From positions 1 to 24,875 of the forward strand of contig JAJPZD010000189.1 of NCBI GenBank assembly GCA_021204605.1: 24,875 bases of DNA, written 5' to 3'. This DNA is from Prevotella sp. GTDB lineage: Bacteria > Bacteroidota > Bacteroidia > Bacteroidales > Bacteroidaceae. Positions within the stretch are counted from its first letter, which is position 1; each line of letters starts with the position of its first letter. Of this stretch, positions 1 through 7,220 are shown piece after piece. Position numbers and translations under genes: made by a program. The notes under the pieces were generated by a model. The model saw only the letters and a program-made list of their open reading frames with translations. It was not told the origin of the DNA and ran no database searches.

Positions 1-899
1 TCTGACTGACGGAAATTAAGGCGTGCGTTGCGCAATCCCAAATCCATGAAATAATATTTGCATGGAGTGTTGACGTAGCGTTTTCTTTTGATGTCGTAAC
101 GGGTGGATTTCTCTATCAGAAACGAATCACAGAGATAATCAATATAGTTTTTTACCGTTTCGTATGAAATATCAGATTTTTTCTCGGACATGAATTTGTT
201 TGCCAACTTGTTGGGATTTGTCAGAGCACCGATGTCCGATGCGATAATGTTTATAAGATCTTCCAAATCGTCGTTTCTGCGTATTTTGTAACGTTCTTTG
301 ATGTCCTTGATGTAAGTCTCATCAAACAGGGCTTTAAGATAGCGTACTTTCTGTTCTTCTGTATCATAAGATAAGATTTGTGGAAGTCCGCCGTAAAGCA
401 TATATTCATTCAGTCCTGCCTGCTTTGTTCCTGAATATGCCGACATGTATTCTCTGAAACTCAATGGGTACATTTTTACCTCGAAGCCACGTCCACGAAA
501 TTCCGTAATGACATCTTTGGAAAGGAATTTAGCATTACTGCCTGTTACGTAGATATCTACATTGTGTTTCCTCGAGAAACCATTCAGCACTCCCTCGAAA
601 TCGTCAACCATCTGAATTTCGTCCAAAAGGATATAATATTTGCCATTATCGACAATACGACTCTCCACATAACGATACAGATTATCAGGATTTCTCAATT
701 CCTTGTTTTTATAATCCTCCAAATCAACCTTTATGATATGGTCTTGTGTTGTGCCGATACTTTCGAGATAAGAGGCGAAAATCTCAAACAACAGATACGA
801 CTTGCCGCACCTGCGCATACCAGTTATCACCTTTATCAAATCTGTTTTGCCCAATGAAATCAGGTCATCCAAATACTTTTTCCGTTCAATCCTTTTCAT
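1..899 (-). CDS. AAA ATPase with DUF4143 domain (AAA_14 family), 3' end outside window
   Basis: The frame is open from an ATG at 899 to the left edge (299 codons visible, C-terminus missing). Residues 24-37 carry a Walker A loop (GMRRCGKS, 27-34), and 89-96 a Walker B strand ending in ILLDEIQ with the acidic pair D93-E94. A sensor-like segment reading YVTGSNAKFLS follows near residue 117. The part from about residue 180 on (YIKDIKERY, then a winged-helix-like stretch and YYFMDLGLRNA) is typical of DUF4143. Proteins of this build are common, multi-copy and accessory in Bacteroidales. Their cellular role is not established, so I give none. The gene follows the restriction-modification gene on the same strand, but it has its own promoter flanked by repeats (900-1006), which suggests tight, possibly self-directed, control. 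The family call is confident and the function unknown. Confidence 0.9.
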   Translation of the reverse strand, partial: MKRIERKKYLDDLISLGKTDLIKVITGMRRCGKSYLLFEIFASYLESIGTTQDHIIKVDLEDYKNKELRNPDNLYRYVESRIVDNGKYYILLDEIQMVDDFEGVLNGFSRKHNVDIYVTGSNAKFLSKDVITEFRGRGFEVKMYPLSFREYMSAYSGTKQAGLNEYMLYGGLPQILSYDTEEQKVRYLKALFDETYIKDIKERYKIRRNDDLEDLINIIASDIGALTNPNKLANKFMSEKKSDISYETVKNYIDYLCDSFLIEKSTRYDIKRKRYVNTPCKYYFMDLGLRNARLNFRQS

Positions 900-902
900 T
901 TC

Positions 903-943
903 TAATCGAAATTTATGTCATATAGTGACAGAGTTTTCGATTA
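903..943. promoter_or_regulatory. Putative operator, copy A: nested concentric palindrome
   Basis: Outer arms TAATCGAAA (903-911) and TTTCGATTA (935-943) are perfect inverted repeats. Inner arms TGTCA (916-920) and TGACA (926-930) are also perfect. Both pairs are centred on position 923, so this is one 41-base dyad element. It covers the predicted transcription start and most of the leader of the ATPase gene. It could be a repressor site or, since much of it is transcribed, an RNA hairpin. The outer arm overlaps the start-site region, so the DNA-operator reading seems better. Confidence 0.6.
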
Positions 944-975
944 CAAAAGTAATTGATTTTATTCGTTTAGTCAAA
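944..975 (-). promoter_or_regulatory. Core promoter of the DUF4143 ATPase gene
   Basis: Read on the minus strand, TTTG (972-975) is followed after exactly 20 bases by TACTTTTG (944-951). This is a full match to the Bacteroidota -33/-7 pattern (TTTG, 19-21 bases, TAnnTTTG). Transcription would begin near 936-940, giving a leader of about 40 bases before the ATG at 899. The promoter lies exactly between the two repeat copies at 900-943 and 976-1006. Confidence 0.75.
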
Positions 976-1006
976 TTCTAATCGAAAAAAGTGTCATTTA
1001 GTGATA
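976..1006. promoter_or_regulatory. Putative operator, copy B: direct repeat of copy A upstream of the -33 element
   Basis: The 31 bases at 976-1006 match 900-930 at about 25 positions. They begin with the same TTCTAATCGA and contain TGTCA (992-996) and TGATA (1002-1006) around TTTAG. The expected right outer arm at 1011-1019 matches TTTCGATTA at only 6 of 9 positions, so this copy has a degenerate right side. It starts one base beyond the -33 element of the ATPase promoter. The copies are 76 bases apart, start to start. Confidence 0.55.
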
Positions 1007-1039
1007 TGATTTTATATTGGGCTACGGTCAACTACACTT

Positions 1040-3826
1040 CTATGTTGAATGTACACGTTGGTCACATAGCTTGAGATATATTTTCATAAGCATTGACACG
1101 CAGGTGGTTTCTGTAGTTTCCTTTATCGGGAAGCCGTATGCCTCCATAACGGCACGGTCGTTGTCCTGATGAGCCTTGCGTAAATTTGGGGGCATGACAA
1201 CCTCATCGTACAGGTCGGCAAGGCTGCTGTCAGGGTACAATTTCCGAGCATCGAGAATTGCACGTGCCGTTTTTTCGATTTTTTGTTTCTGTTTTTCCGT
1301 CGGTGATGGCCATGGGAAATTGTTGTAAACAACGTCTTTGGAATAACGATATCGCATTTCCAGTCTGCCACATACTGCCCTCATCCACGCCATGTGGACA
1401 TTGGATGTGAGAACGCCAAAGTGGTATAGCGTTGCATTGGGCATTAATCGAATGGCATTGCTGCAAAGGACATCAGGATACATAAATCCCATAGGGATGT
1501 ATTTTCTGTTCTCTGATGATGTTTCGGGAATAACAATATAGTTGGTTTTCGGCATATTCTCGACGTGAAATCTCGTTGGTTTGTCAGCCAACTTCACTGT
1601 TCCAGCACTTTTGCTTGCCAAGCGGAATTGTCTTACCGCTTCAACCCGTTTCAAACATTCAGGCATTTGGCGCAACTCATTAGGCGTGCAATCACCAAGC
1701 CACAGGCAATAACGGGGAGAGCGGTTTATAAATTCGTATGAGCCGTACCATGGCTTGAAATATTTCGCAGCAGCAGGTTCTTTCTTGATGAACTCATTTT
1801 TTTCGCTTTCAGTAAACAGATAGTTTCCATTGTCAATGGGTTTGTTGCCGATACCTATTTCAGGCACATCGCAAATAGGCTTATTGCGACTTTCTATAAA
1901 TACATTATCAGCATCAATCAGATAGCCGTTGATGTTTTTGGCTTTCAACATGCGGCTATCGGTATAAATCACTTTCGGCTTGTCAGTTCGTGCGGTGCTG
2001 AAACCGACAATCACACAATGAACATGCGCCTTGATGCTCGCCTCACTGTCCCAACGGAATGTCTGATGTGCAAAATCGATATGAACACTACTTTCCATGA
2101 GCGGCTTCCACAGGTTTGCCACGCTTTCACCCTGCGAAATGGAGTTGGTGGCCACCAAAGCAGCCCGAATGGGAGTACCCGACAGCATATCGGATGCTTT
2201 CTTGAACCAACAAGAAACATAATCCAAGTTACCGGCGTTCCGCCAGTCTTTGAATATCCCGTTCAGGTCATTCTTTTGCTCCGCATCCATCATTCTTGCC
2301 CCGACAAACGGCGGATTACCCATTATATAGGTCAGCTTCTGTTTAGGAACGACATCCTCCCAATTAATATGCAGAGCGTTAGCCTCAACGATGTTGGTAT
2401 ATGATTTCAACGGCAGGAAGTCCAAGTGCATCAGCACGATTTTTTCTGTCTCTTTCATCATCTGGCTCTCCGCAATCCACAAAGCAGTCTTGGCAACGGT
2501 AACGGCAAAATCGTTAATCTCTATGCCATAGAACTGTTCGAGCGATATTTCGATAGGGCTGAAATTCTCATCACCGAAAAAGACTTGTCTATTTGCCAGT
2601 ACCCGCATTACATCATTCTCCAACCGTCGCAGTGAAAGATAGGATTCAGTAAGGAAATTGCCGCTTCCGCATGCAGGGTCCAAGAAAGTAAGAGAGGCCA
2701 ATTTATGCTGGAAATCCTGAAGTTTCTTTTTTCGTGTGCGTTCTACGGCAATCCCGCATATATTGGAAAACTCTTTCTTCAAGTCATCCAAAAACAGAGG
2801 ATCTATAACTTTATGGATATTCTCAATACTCGTGTAGTGCATACCCCCGGAGCGGCGTGTCTCTGGATTGAGTGTGCTCTCGAAAACAGCGCCGAAGATA
2901 GTAGGACTGATTTCCGACCAGTTGAAGCCGGCACTTGCCTCGAACAATAACAACTCACGTATTTCTTCGGTGAAAGGCGGTATCTCTATGTCCTCATCGG
3001 AAAATAAACCTCCATTGACGTAAGGGAAAGCCGCCAAAGCAGGATTGTCGTCTTTCAGATAAGGGTCACGGTCTTCCGGTTTTGTGTCCAAGATGTGAAA
3101 CAAATCCACTAATGCCCTGCGCAGCTGATTGGTTTTAAAGGTTTCCATGTAGTCGTGGAACATCCCATATCTTCCGAAAATCTCGGTGTTTTCTGCATAC
3201 AGGCAAAATACAAGCCTGACACAAAGCACATTAAGGCTGTGGAGAGAGTGCTTGCTTTGCGGATCTATGTATTGTTTTGAGAAAGCATCGTAAAGCAGAC
3301 CCACAATTTCACCCGCTTTAATGGATATTTCCATTTCGCGTTTCAGATGCTCGTTGCCGCTTTCGACGAGGAATTGCAGACGATAGTATTCTTTTGCCAA
3401 ATCCTCCAAACGGATTTTCTCAGGTGCCCCATTTGGCTTGTTCATGTCGTAAACCCAAAACTCAGAAAAGTTGCAGGTAATCACGTAGCGAGGGTGATAG
3501 TCAACAGGCAGATCAACAATGTAGCGTTTTGCTTGCTGGAAAGGAGTTAGCGAAGATCCGTCTGACTGCTTGATTGCTTTGTTCAAGTCTTTTCCTAAAC
3601 TTTTCTGCTCGATCAACACCTTTGTTGCGGAAATATAACCATCTATGAAGCTGGTGCGGTCGATATGCAACGGTGTTTCAAAGTTGATGTATTGTTCCGG
3701 ATTTTCGATACCATACACATCACGAAGCAAGGAGAGCCAAAACGGTTGACATTCCCCTTTCTCGTAACCTTTGCCTTTCCACATTTCGGCAAATTCTTTT
3801 GCCGCCTTTTGCTGTGTGTCTCCCAT
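1040..3826 (-). CDS. MmeI-like (Type IIL/IIG) single-chain restriction endonuclease and DNA adenine methyltransferase
   Basis: The 928-residue protein has the order expected of the MmeI family. An N-terminal PD-(D/E)XK nuclease is seen as D62, E73 and K75 (segment FIDGY ... LIEQKS). A helical spacer follows. The gamma-class N6-adenine methyltransferase has motif I DPACGSGNF (383-391) and catalytic NPPF (504-507). A target-recognition region (about 600-830) and a C-terminal helical tail complete it. All key residues are present, so it probably both cuts and methylates without partners. Such enzymes typically modify one strand and cut about 20 bases from the site; the specificity cannot be read here. 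I chose the ATG at 3826. The frame extends to a TTG at 3862, but that lies upstream of the predicted transcription start. No separate R, S or control gene is visible. Being a defence gene beside a variable ATPase family, it was probably acquired horizontally. Confidence 0.88.
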   Translation of the reverse strand: MGDTQQKAAKEFAEMWKGKGYEKGECQPFWLSLLRDVYGIENPEQYINFETPLHIDRTSFIDGYISATKVLIEQKSLGKDLNKAIKQSDGSSLTPFQQAKRYIVDLPVDYHPRYVITCNFSEFWVYDMNKPNGAPEKIRLEDLAKEYYRLQFLVESGNEHLKREMEISIKAGEIVGLLYDAFSKQYIDPQSKHSLHSLNVLCVRLVFCLYAENTEIFGRYGMFHDYMETFKTNQLRRALVDLFHILDTKPEDRDPYLKDDNPALAAFPYVNGGLFSDEDIEIPPFTEEIRELLLFEASAGFNWSEISPTIFGAVFESTLNPETRRSGGMHYTSIENIHKVIDPLFLDDLKKEFSNICGIAVERTRKKKLQDFQHKLASLTFLDPACGSGNFLTESYLSLRRLENDVMRVLANRQVFFGDENFSPIEISLEQFYGIEINDFAVTVAKTALWIAESQMMKETEKIVLMHLDFLPLKSYTNIVEANALHINWEDVVPKQKLTYIMGNPPFVGARMMDAEQKNDLNGIFKDWRNAGNLDYVSCWFKKASDMLSGTPIRAALVATNSISQGESVANLWKPLMESSVHIDFAHQTFRWDSEASIKAHVHCVIVGFSTARTDKPKVIYTDSRMLKAKNINGYLIDADNVFIESRNKPICDVPEIGIGNKPIDNGNYLFTESEKNEFIKKEPAAAKYFKPWYGSYEFINRSPRYCLWLGDCTPNELRQMPECLKRVEAVRQFRLASKSAGTVKLADKPTRFHVENMPKTNYIVIPETSSENRKYIPMGFMYPDVLCSNAIRLMPNATLYHFGVLTSNVHMAWMRAVCGRLEMRYRYSKDVVYNNFPWPSPTEKQKQKIEKTARAILDARKLYPDSSLADLYDEVVMPPNLRKAHQDNDRAVMEAYGFPIKETTETTCVSMLMKIYLKLCDQRVHST

Positions 3827-3848
3827 GATTGGATTGTGTTTTACTTGA

Positions 3849-3880
3849 CAAATATACAGCAATTTCGAGTATATACCAAA
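3849..3880 (-). promoter_or_regulatory. Promoter of the MmeI-like gene
   Basis: On the minus strand TTTG (3877-3880) is followed after 20 bases by TATATTTG (3849-3856), an exact match to the Bacteroidota pattern. The start site would fall near 3842, leaving a leader of about 15 bases before the ATG at 3826. This placement excludes the TTG codon at 3862 as the translation start. Confidence 0.75.
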
Positions 3881-4013
3881 AAAACATAATATTTTTGTGA
3901 AAAGGAGCCATAGAGAAAGTTGTTTTTAACATAACAAGTAAGTGTAATGTTATTTATATTTATAAAAAATCATAAAATACGATAAAACAAATTATAAATT
4001 CAAAGAAAACGAT

Positions 4014-4021
4014 TAATTTTG
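4014..4021 (+). promoter_or_regulatory. -7 element of the BspA-like gene
   Basis: TAATTTTG fits TAnnTTTG exactly; no clear -33 TTTG lies 19-21 bases upstream in this AT-rich stretch. The implied start near 4028 leaves a leader of about 33 bases before the ATG at 4061, and argues against the in-frame TTG at 4019. Confidence 0.5.
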
Positions 4022-4060
4022 CGGTCGAAACTGAAAACGACTAAATGGATTGATTGTATC

Positions 4061-5083
4061 ATGAAAAAAAAGGCAAATTTTTGTGAGAGCGTAATACGTC
4101 GGGGTGTGATATTTGTATTATTAGTATTAGCTAATGTAGAGGTATTTGCTTACGACTTTAAAACCAGTGGCGTATATAATATAACATCTGTAAACACGGT
4201 AGAGCTGACCTATAATTATTACCAAAACAACAGAAACGGGAAATATTATACAGGAGACATCACGATACCTGAAACCGTTTCATACGAGGGAGCGACATAT
4301 AAAGTCACGGGTATTGGCGAATGGGCGTTTTATTATTGTGATAGTCTGACATCCATTGAAATTCCGAACAGCATTACAACTATTGGGAGTTATGCTTTTT
4401 TCGGTTGTACGAGTCTGACAGAAATCACCATCCCCGATGCAATTACTACTATTGGAGATCAGGCGTTTAATAGTTGTTGGAGTTTGAGTACGGTGGAAAT
4501 TGGAAGTGGTGTTACGTCAATAGGGAAACAGGCGTTTTCGTATTGTGCAAGTGTGGAAGAGCTGAACATCCCAGAGAATGTTACGTTTATCGGAGATTAT
4601 GCTTTTTATGGTTGTCCTTGTTTAGTGACAGCAAACATACCAGATGGAGTAGAGTCAGTTGGAGAATATACATTCAAGTATTGTACAAGTCTGGAAGAAG
4701 CGACAATAGGGAGTAGTGTAACGTCAGTAGGTGAAAGTGCATTTTATGATTGTTCGAATCTTGCAGTATTAAATTCCAAAAACCCAACCCCTCCAACAGT
4801 AAGTTCAAGCACAACCTTTGAGGGTGTTGACAAGAGCACCTGCGTTTTGAATGTTCCTGTTGGCAGTAAGGAATTATATGCGAGTGCAGACTATTGGAGT
4901 GAATTCTACGATATAGAAGAGGTGGACTTCACGTTAGTAGGTATCAGTACAGTGATTTCCGACGGAGAAAAGGAAGAAGTTGAGCGTTATACTATTGATG
5001 GTATAAGGATAGACAGGCCACAGCGAGGTATCAATATCGTGAAGTATTCAGATGGAACGATAAGGAAAGTAGTGGTAAAATAA
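4061..5083 (+). CDS. Secreted BspA-type leucine-rich-repeat protein (LRR_5)
   Basis: This 340-residue protein starts with a signal peptide: MKKK, a hydrophobic run (VIFVLLVLANVEVFA), then a likely cut before YDF. From about residue 75 to 240 it has roughly seven repeats of about 23 residues of the form 'IGxxAFxxCxSLxxIxIPxxVTS', the Treponema/BspA-type LRR (PF13306). The C-terminus (about 300-340) ends in YTIDGIRID ... DGTIRKVVVK, like the beta-strand tails that direct proteins to the type IX system in Prevotella-like bacteria. It is therefore probably surface-exposed or released. BspA proteins elsewhere mediate binding to host proteins or other bacteria, but nothing here shows the ligand. 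The frame runs upstream to a TTG at 4019. I use the ATG at 4061 because of the signal peptide and the promoter position. It is a single-gene unit, divergent from the restriction gene. Confidence 0.88.
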   Translation: MKKKANFCESVIRRGVIFVLLVLANVEVFAYDFKTSGVYNITSVNTVELTYNYYQNNRNGKYYTGDITIPETVSYEGATYKVTGIGEWAFYYCDSLTSIEIPNSITTIGSYAFFGCTSLTEITIPDAITTIGDQAFNSCWSLSTVEIGSGVTSIGKQAFSYCASVEELNIPENVTFIGDYAFYGCPCLVTANIPDGVESVGEYTFKYCTSLEEATIGSSVTSVGESAFYDCSNLAVLNSKNPTPPTVSSSTTFEGVDKSTCVLNVPVGSKELYASADYWSEFYDIEEVDFTLVGISTVISDGEKEEVERYTIDGIRIDRPQRGINIVKYSDGTIRKVVVK

Positions 5084-5093
5084 TCAAAGATTG

Positions 5094-5125
5094 TTGAGAT
5101 ATTAACACGATTTATACTAACTTTG
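5094..5125 (+). promoter_or_regulatory. Promoter of the rlmN operon
   Basis: TTG (5094-5096), 21 bases, then TAACTTTG (5118-5125) matches the Bacteroidota consensus. Transcription would start near 5132. That gives a leader of about 16 bases which contains the three-codon frame ATG CAA TAA (5139-5147) directly against the rlmN start codon. Confidence 0.7.
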
Positions 5126-5147
5126 TGCCCTGATAAATATGCAATAA

Positions 5148-6188
5148 ATGGGACACGGTATAAAATCGTTAATGGGATTGTCGCTTTCAGAGTTGAAGGA
5201 GGTGGCAAGGACAATGTGTATGCCGGCGTTCACAGGTGGGCAGATAGCCAAATGGCTATATACCCGGCATATCAGTTTGATAGACGAAATGACGGATATC
5301 TCAAAGGAGAACCGTGAAAAACTGAAGGCAGAATACAGTGTTGGCAGTCTGGCGCCATTGGAGTGTATGAAGTCGAGCGATGGCACTCTGAAATACCTGT
5401 TCCCGACCGATAGCGGTAAGTATGTCGAGACTGTTTACATCCCAGAGAAGGAGAGGGCTACGCTGTGTGTCTCGTCGCAGGTGGGGTGCAAGATGAACTG
5501 CCTGTTCTGTCAGACTGGTAAGCAAGGATTTGATGGCAATCTGACTGCAAAGGACATTATCAACCAGATATATTCGTTGCCGGAGCGTGATAGCCTGACT
5601 AACATTGTGTTCATGGGGCAGGGTGAGCCGATGGACAACCTCGACAATGTATTGAAGGCGACGCAGATACTCACGTCAGGGTACGGTTATGCATGGAGTC
5701 CGAAACGTATAACAGTGAGCAGCGTAGGCATACTGAAACCTTTGAAACGGTTTTTAGATGAGAGCGAATGTCATGTCGCAATCAGTCTGCATACCCCCAT
5801 TCACGAGCAGCGAGCTATGCTGATGCCGGCGGAGAGAGGCGCTACTGTTGAGGAGATAGTAAGTCTTTTAAGAAACTATGACTTCACACACCAGCGTCGG
5901 TTGTCGTTTGAATATATTGTGTTTGGAGGACTGAACGACACCATGGCGCATGCAAGAGAGTTGGTAAAATTACTCAACGGTCTTGACTGCCGCATCAACC
6001 TGATAAGATACCATAAGATACCAGATGTTGACCTGAAAGAAGCCGATGAGAAGAAGATGGAGACAATGCGTGACTATCTTACCAAGCACGGCATATACAC
6101 TACGATAAGAGCAAGTAGGGGGCAGGATATCAGTGCTGCATGCGGACTGCTCAGCACGGCGCGGAAGGAGGCGGAAGCGGAACGATGA
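5148..6188 (+). CDS. rlmN: 23S rRNA (adenine-2503-C2)/tRNA (adenine-37-C2) methyltransferase RlmN
   Basis: A radical SAM enzyme that methylates C2 of A2503 in 23S rRNA and of A37 in some tRNAs, in the cytoplasm. The 346-residue protein carries the 4Fe-4S motif CxxxCxxC at C114, C118 and C121 (CKMNCLFCQTG), the MGQGEPM motif (156-162), and the conserved C-terminal cysteine C332 (SAACGLL) that forms the protein-RNA adduct. C118 is the second catalytic cysteine. Length and motif order fit RlmN, and Cfr-type resistance enzymes are less likely given the overall match. The ATG at 5148 starts the conserved N-terminal region. The stop overlaps the start of the next gene (ATGA, 6185-6188), so the two are translationally linked. 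The C-terminal codons contain AAGGAGG (6165-6171), 13 bases before the next ATG, which may or may not act as a ribosome-binding site. Confidence 0.96.
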   Translation: MGHGIKSLMGLSLSELKEVARTMCMPAFTGGQIAKWLYTRHISLIDEMTDISKENREKLKAEYSVGSLAPLECMKSSDGTLKYLFPTDSGKYVETVYIPEKERATLCVSSQVGCKMNCLFCQTGKQGFDGNLTAKDIINQIYSLPERDSLTNIVFMGQGEPMDNLDNVLKATQILTSGYGYAWSPKRITVSSVGILKPLKRFLDESECHVAISLHTPIHEQRAMLMPAERGATVEEIVSLLRNYDFTHQRRLSFEYIVFGGLNDTMAHARELVKLLNGLDCRINLIRYHKIPDVDLKEADEKKMETMRDYLTKHGIYTTIRASRGQDISAACGLLSTARKEAEAER

Positions 6189-7159
6189 AGGATGTCATCG
6201 CCTGTTTGGTGATAGCAATGGCGGTAATTTGCTCATGCAAAGACAGCGTAACACAGTCGTTGTTGCCGAAAAGTGGTGGACAGCCATACGAGGTGTTGTT
6301 GGTTAGTTCTGACGATGAAAGCAGAGCGATTATCGATAGTGTGCTTACACAAGCAGCCGTAGGGCTGCCGCAGGCAGAACCACTATTCGATGTGTCACAG
6401 ACAGACCATGCACATTTCAACCAAACCGCAAGGTTGGCAAGGAACATTGTGATATTGAGCGAGGACTCGTTGCAGTTTACTACAACGAGTATAAGGTATG
6501 AGAAGAACGCTTGGGCGAGGCCCCAGATGGTGGTTTACATCAACACTCCATCGATAGAATTGTTGAGGAAAGCGATGAACAAGCAAGGACACCAGTTGAC
6601 CGACCTCCTCATGCGCATGGAATTTAACAACGAGATAGAGAATCTTAACGCAGGAAGCAACAAGAAAGCCTCTGAAGAAGTAATGGAAATGTTCGGTTGG
6701 GACATAAAAATACCCACCGACATGAAGTCATGCAAGCGAGGGCGGAATTTTCTGTGGTACTCCAACAATACAGGTAGTGGAATGAGGAACATCTGTATAT
6801 ATACGTACGACGGTAACCGCCTTGTTCCTGAAAGAGCATTGCAAGAGCGTGACAGTGTGATGAAAGAGAACATACCAGGTGAGTTTCCGAATATGTATAT
6901 GTCAACTGTTGTAGAAAGCGTGTCAACGAGGATTGTCAAGGAAAAAGACCAGACAATAATGATAAGTCGTGGACTGTGGGAGATGGAAAACGATGCGATG
7001 GGTGGTCCTTTCGTGATACATTCAACAGTAGATACGTTAAGCCACAAGATAATAGTTGCCGAGGCCTTTGTTTACGCCCCTGAGATGAAAAAGCGCAATC
7101 TGATAAGGAGGGCAGAGGCGGCACTATACACACTTAATAAGACAAATAGTGAAAAGTAG
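6185..7159 (+). CDS. DUF4837 family lipoprotein
   Basis: The 324-residue protein begins MKDVIACLVIAMAVICSC, a lipoprotein signal with a plausible lipidated cysteine at C18 (ICSC box). It should therefore sit in the cell envelope. The rest (PYEVLLVSSDDESRAII near 33-50, then a run of alternating charged and hydrophobic segments) matches what I know as DUF4837, a family largely confined to Bacteroidota whose function is unknown. No catalytic motif is evident. The frame is open upstream to 6140 inside rlmN. I prefer the ATG at 6185 because it gives a clean signal peptide and an ATGA overlap with the rlmN stop. It lies in an operon with rlmN, pdxA and a flippase-like gene. Confidence 0.85.
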   Translation: MKDVIACLVIAMAVICSCKDSVTQSLLPKSGGQPYEVLLVSSDDESRAIIDSVLTQAAVGLPQAEPLFDVSQTDHAHFNQTARLARNIVILSEDSLQFTTTSIRYEKNAWARPQMVVYINTPSIELLRKAMNKQGHQLTDLLMRMEFNNEIENLNAGSNKKASEEVMEMFGWDIKIPTDMKSCKRGRNFLWYSNNTGSGMRNICIYTYDGNRLVPERALQERDSVMKENIPGEFPNMYMSTVVESVSTRIVKEKDQTIMISRGLWEMENDAMGGPFVIHSTVDTLSHKIIVAEAFVYAPEMKKRNLIRRAEAALYTLNKTNSEK

Positions 7160-7163
7160 TATA

Positions 7164-7171
7164 TACATTTG
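7164..7171 (+). promoter_or_regulatory. Possible internal -7 element before pdxA
   Basis: TACATTTG matches TAnnTTTG exactly, between the DUF4837 stop (7159) and pdxA. No -33 TTTG is present at the right distance, so this is at best a weak secondary promoter for pdxA and the downstream membrane gene. Confidence 0.35.
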
Positions 7172-7188
7172 TAAAAGCGAAACGAAAT

Positions 7189-7209
7189 AACAAGAAACAA
7201 GAAACAAGA
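7189..7209 (+). repeat. Three tandem copies of AACAAGA in the pdxA leader
   Basis: Three perfect, adjacent 7-base units (7189-7195, 7196-7202, 7203-7209) end 11 bases before the pdxA ATG. They could change length by slippage and shift the spacing ahead of the start codon. They may equally be chance in a purine-rich leader. Confidence 0.7.
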
Positions 7210-7220
7210 AAAACAGAGAT

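Noticed and set aside
1790..1812. Run of seven T residues in the MmeI-like gene as a phase-variation switch
   Set aside because: Seven bases in an AT-rich codon context (SEKNEF) is short and not unusual; no other sign of phase variation.
3827..3862. Longer N-terminus (12 residues) of the MmeI-like protein from a TTG codon
   Set aside because: The predicted -7 element at 3849-3856 overlaps it, so the codon would not be in the transcript; the ATG at 3826 fits.
4019..4060. Longer N-terminus of the BspA-like protein from TTG 4019
   Set aside because: The codon lies inside the -7 element and would put 14 residues before a complete signal peptide.
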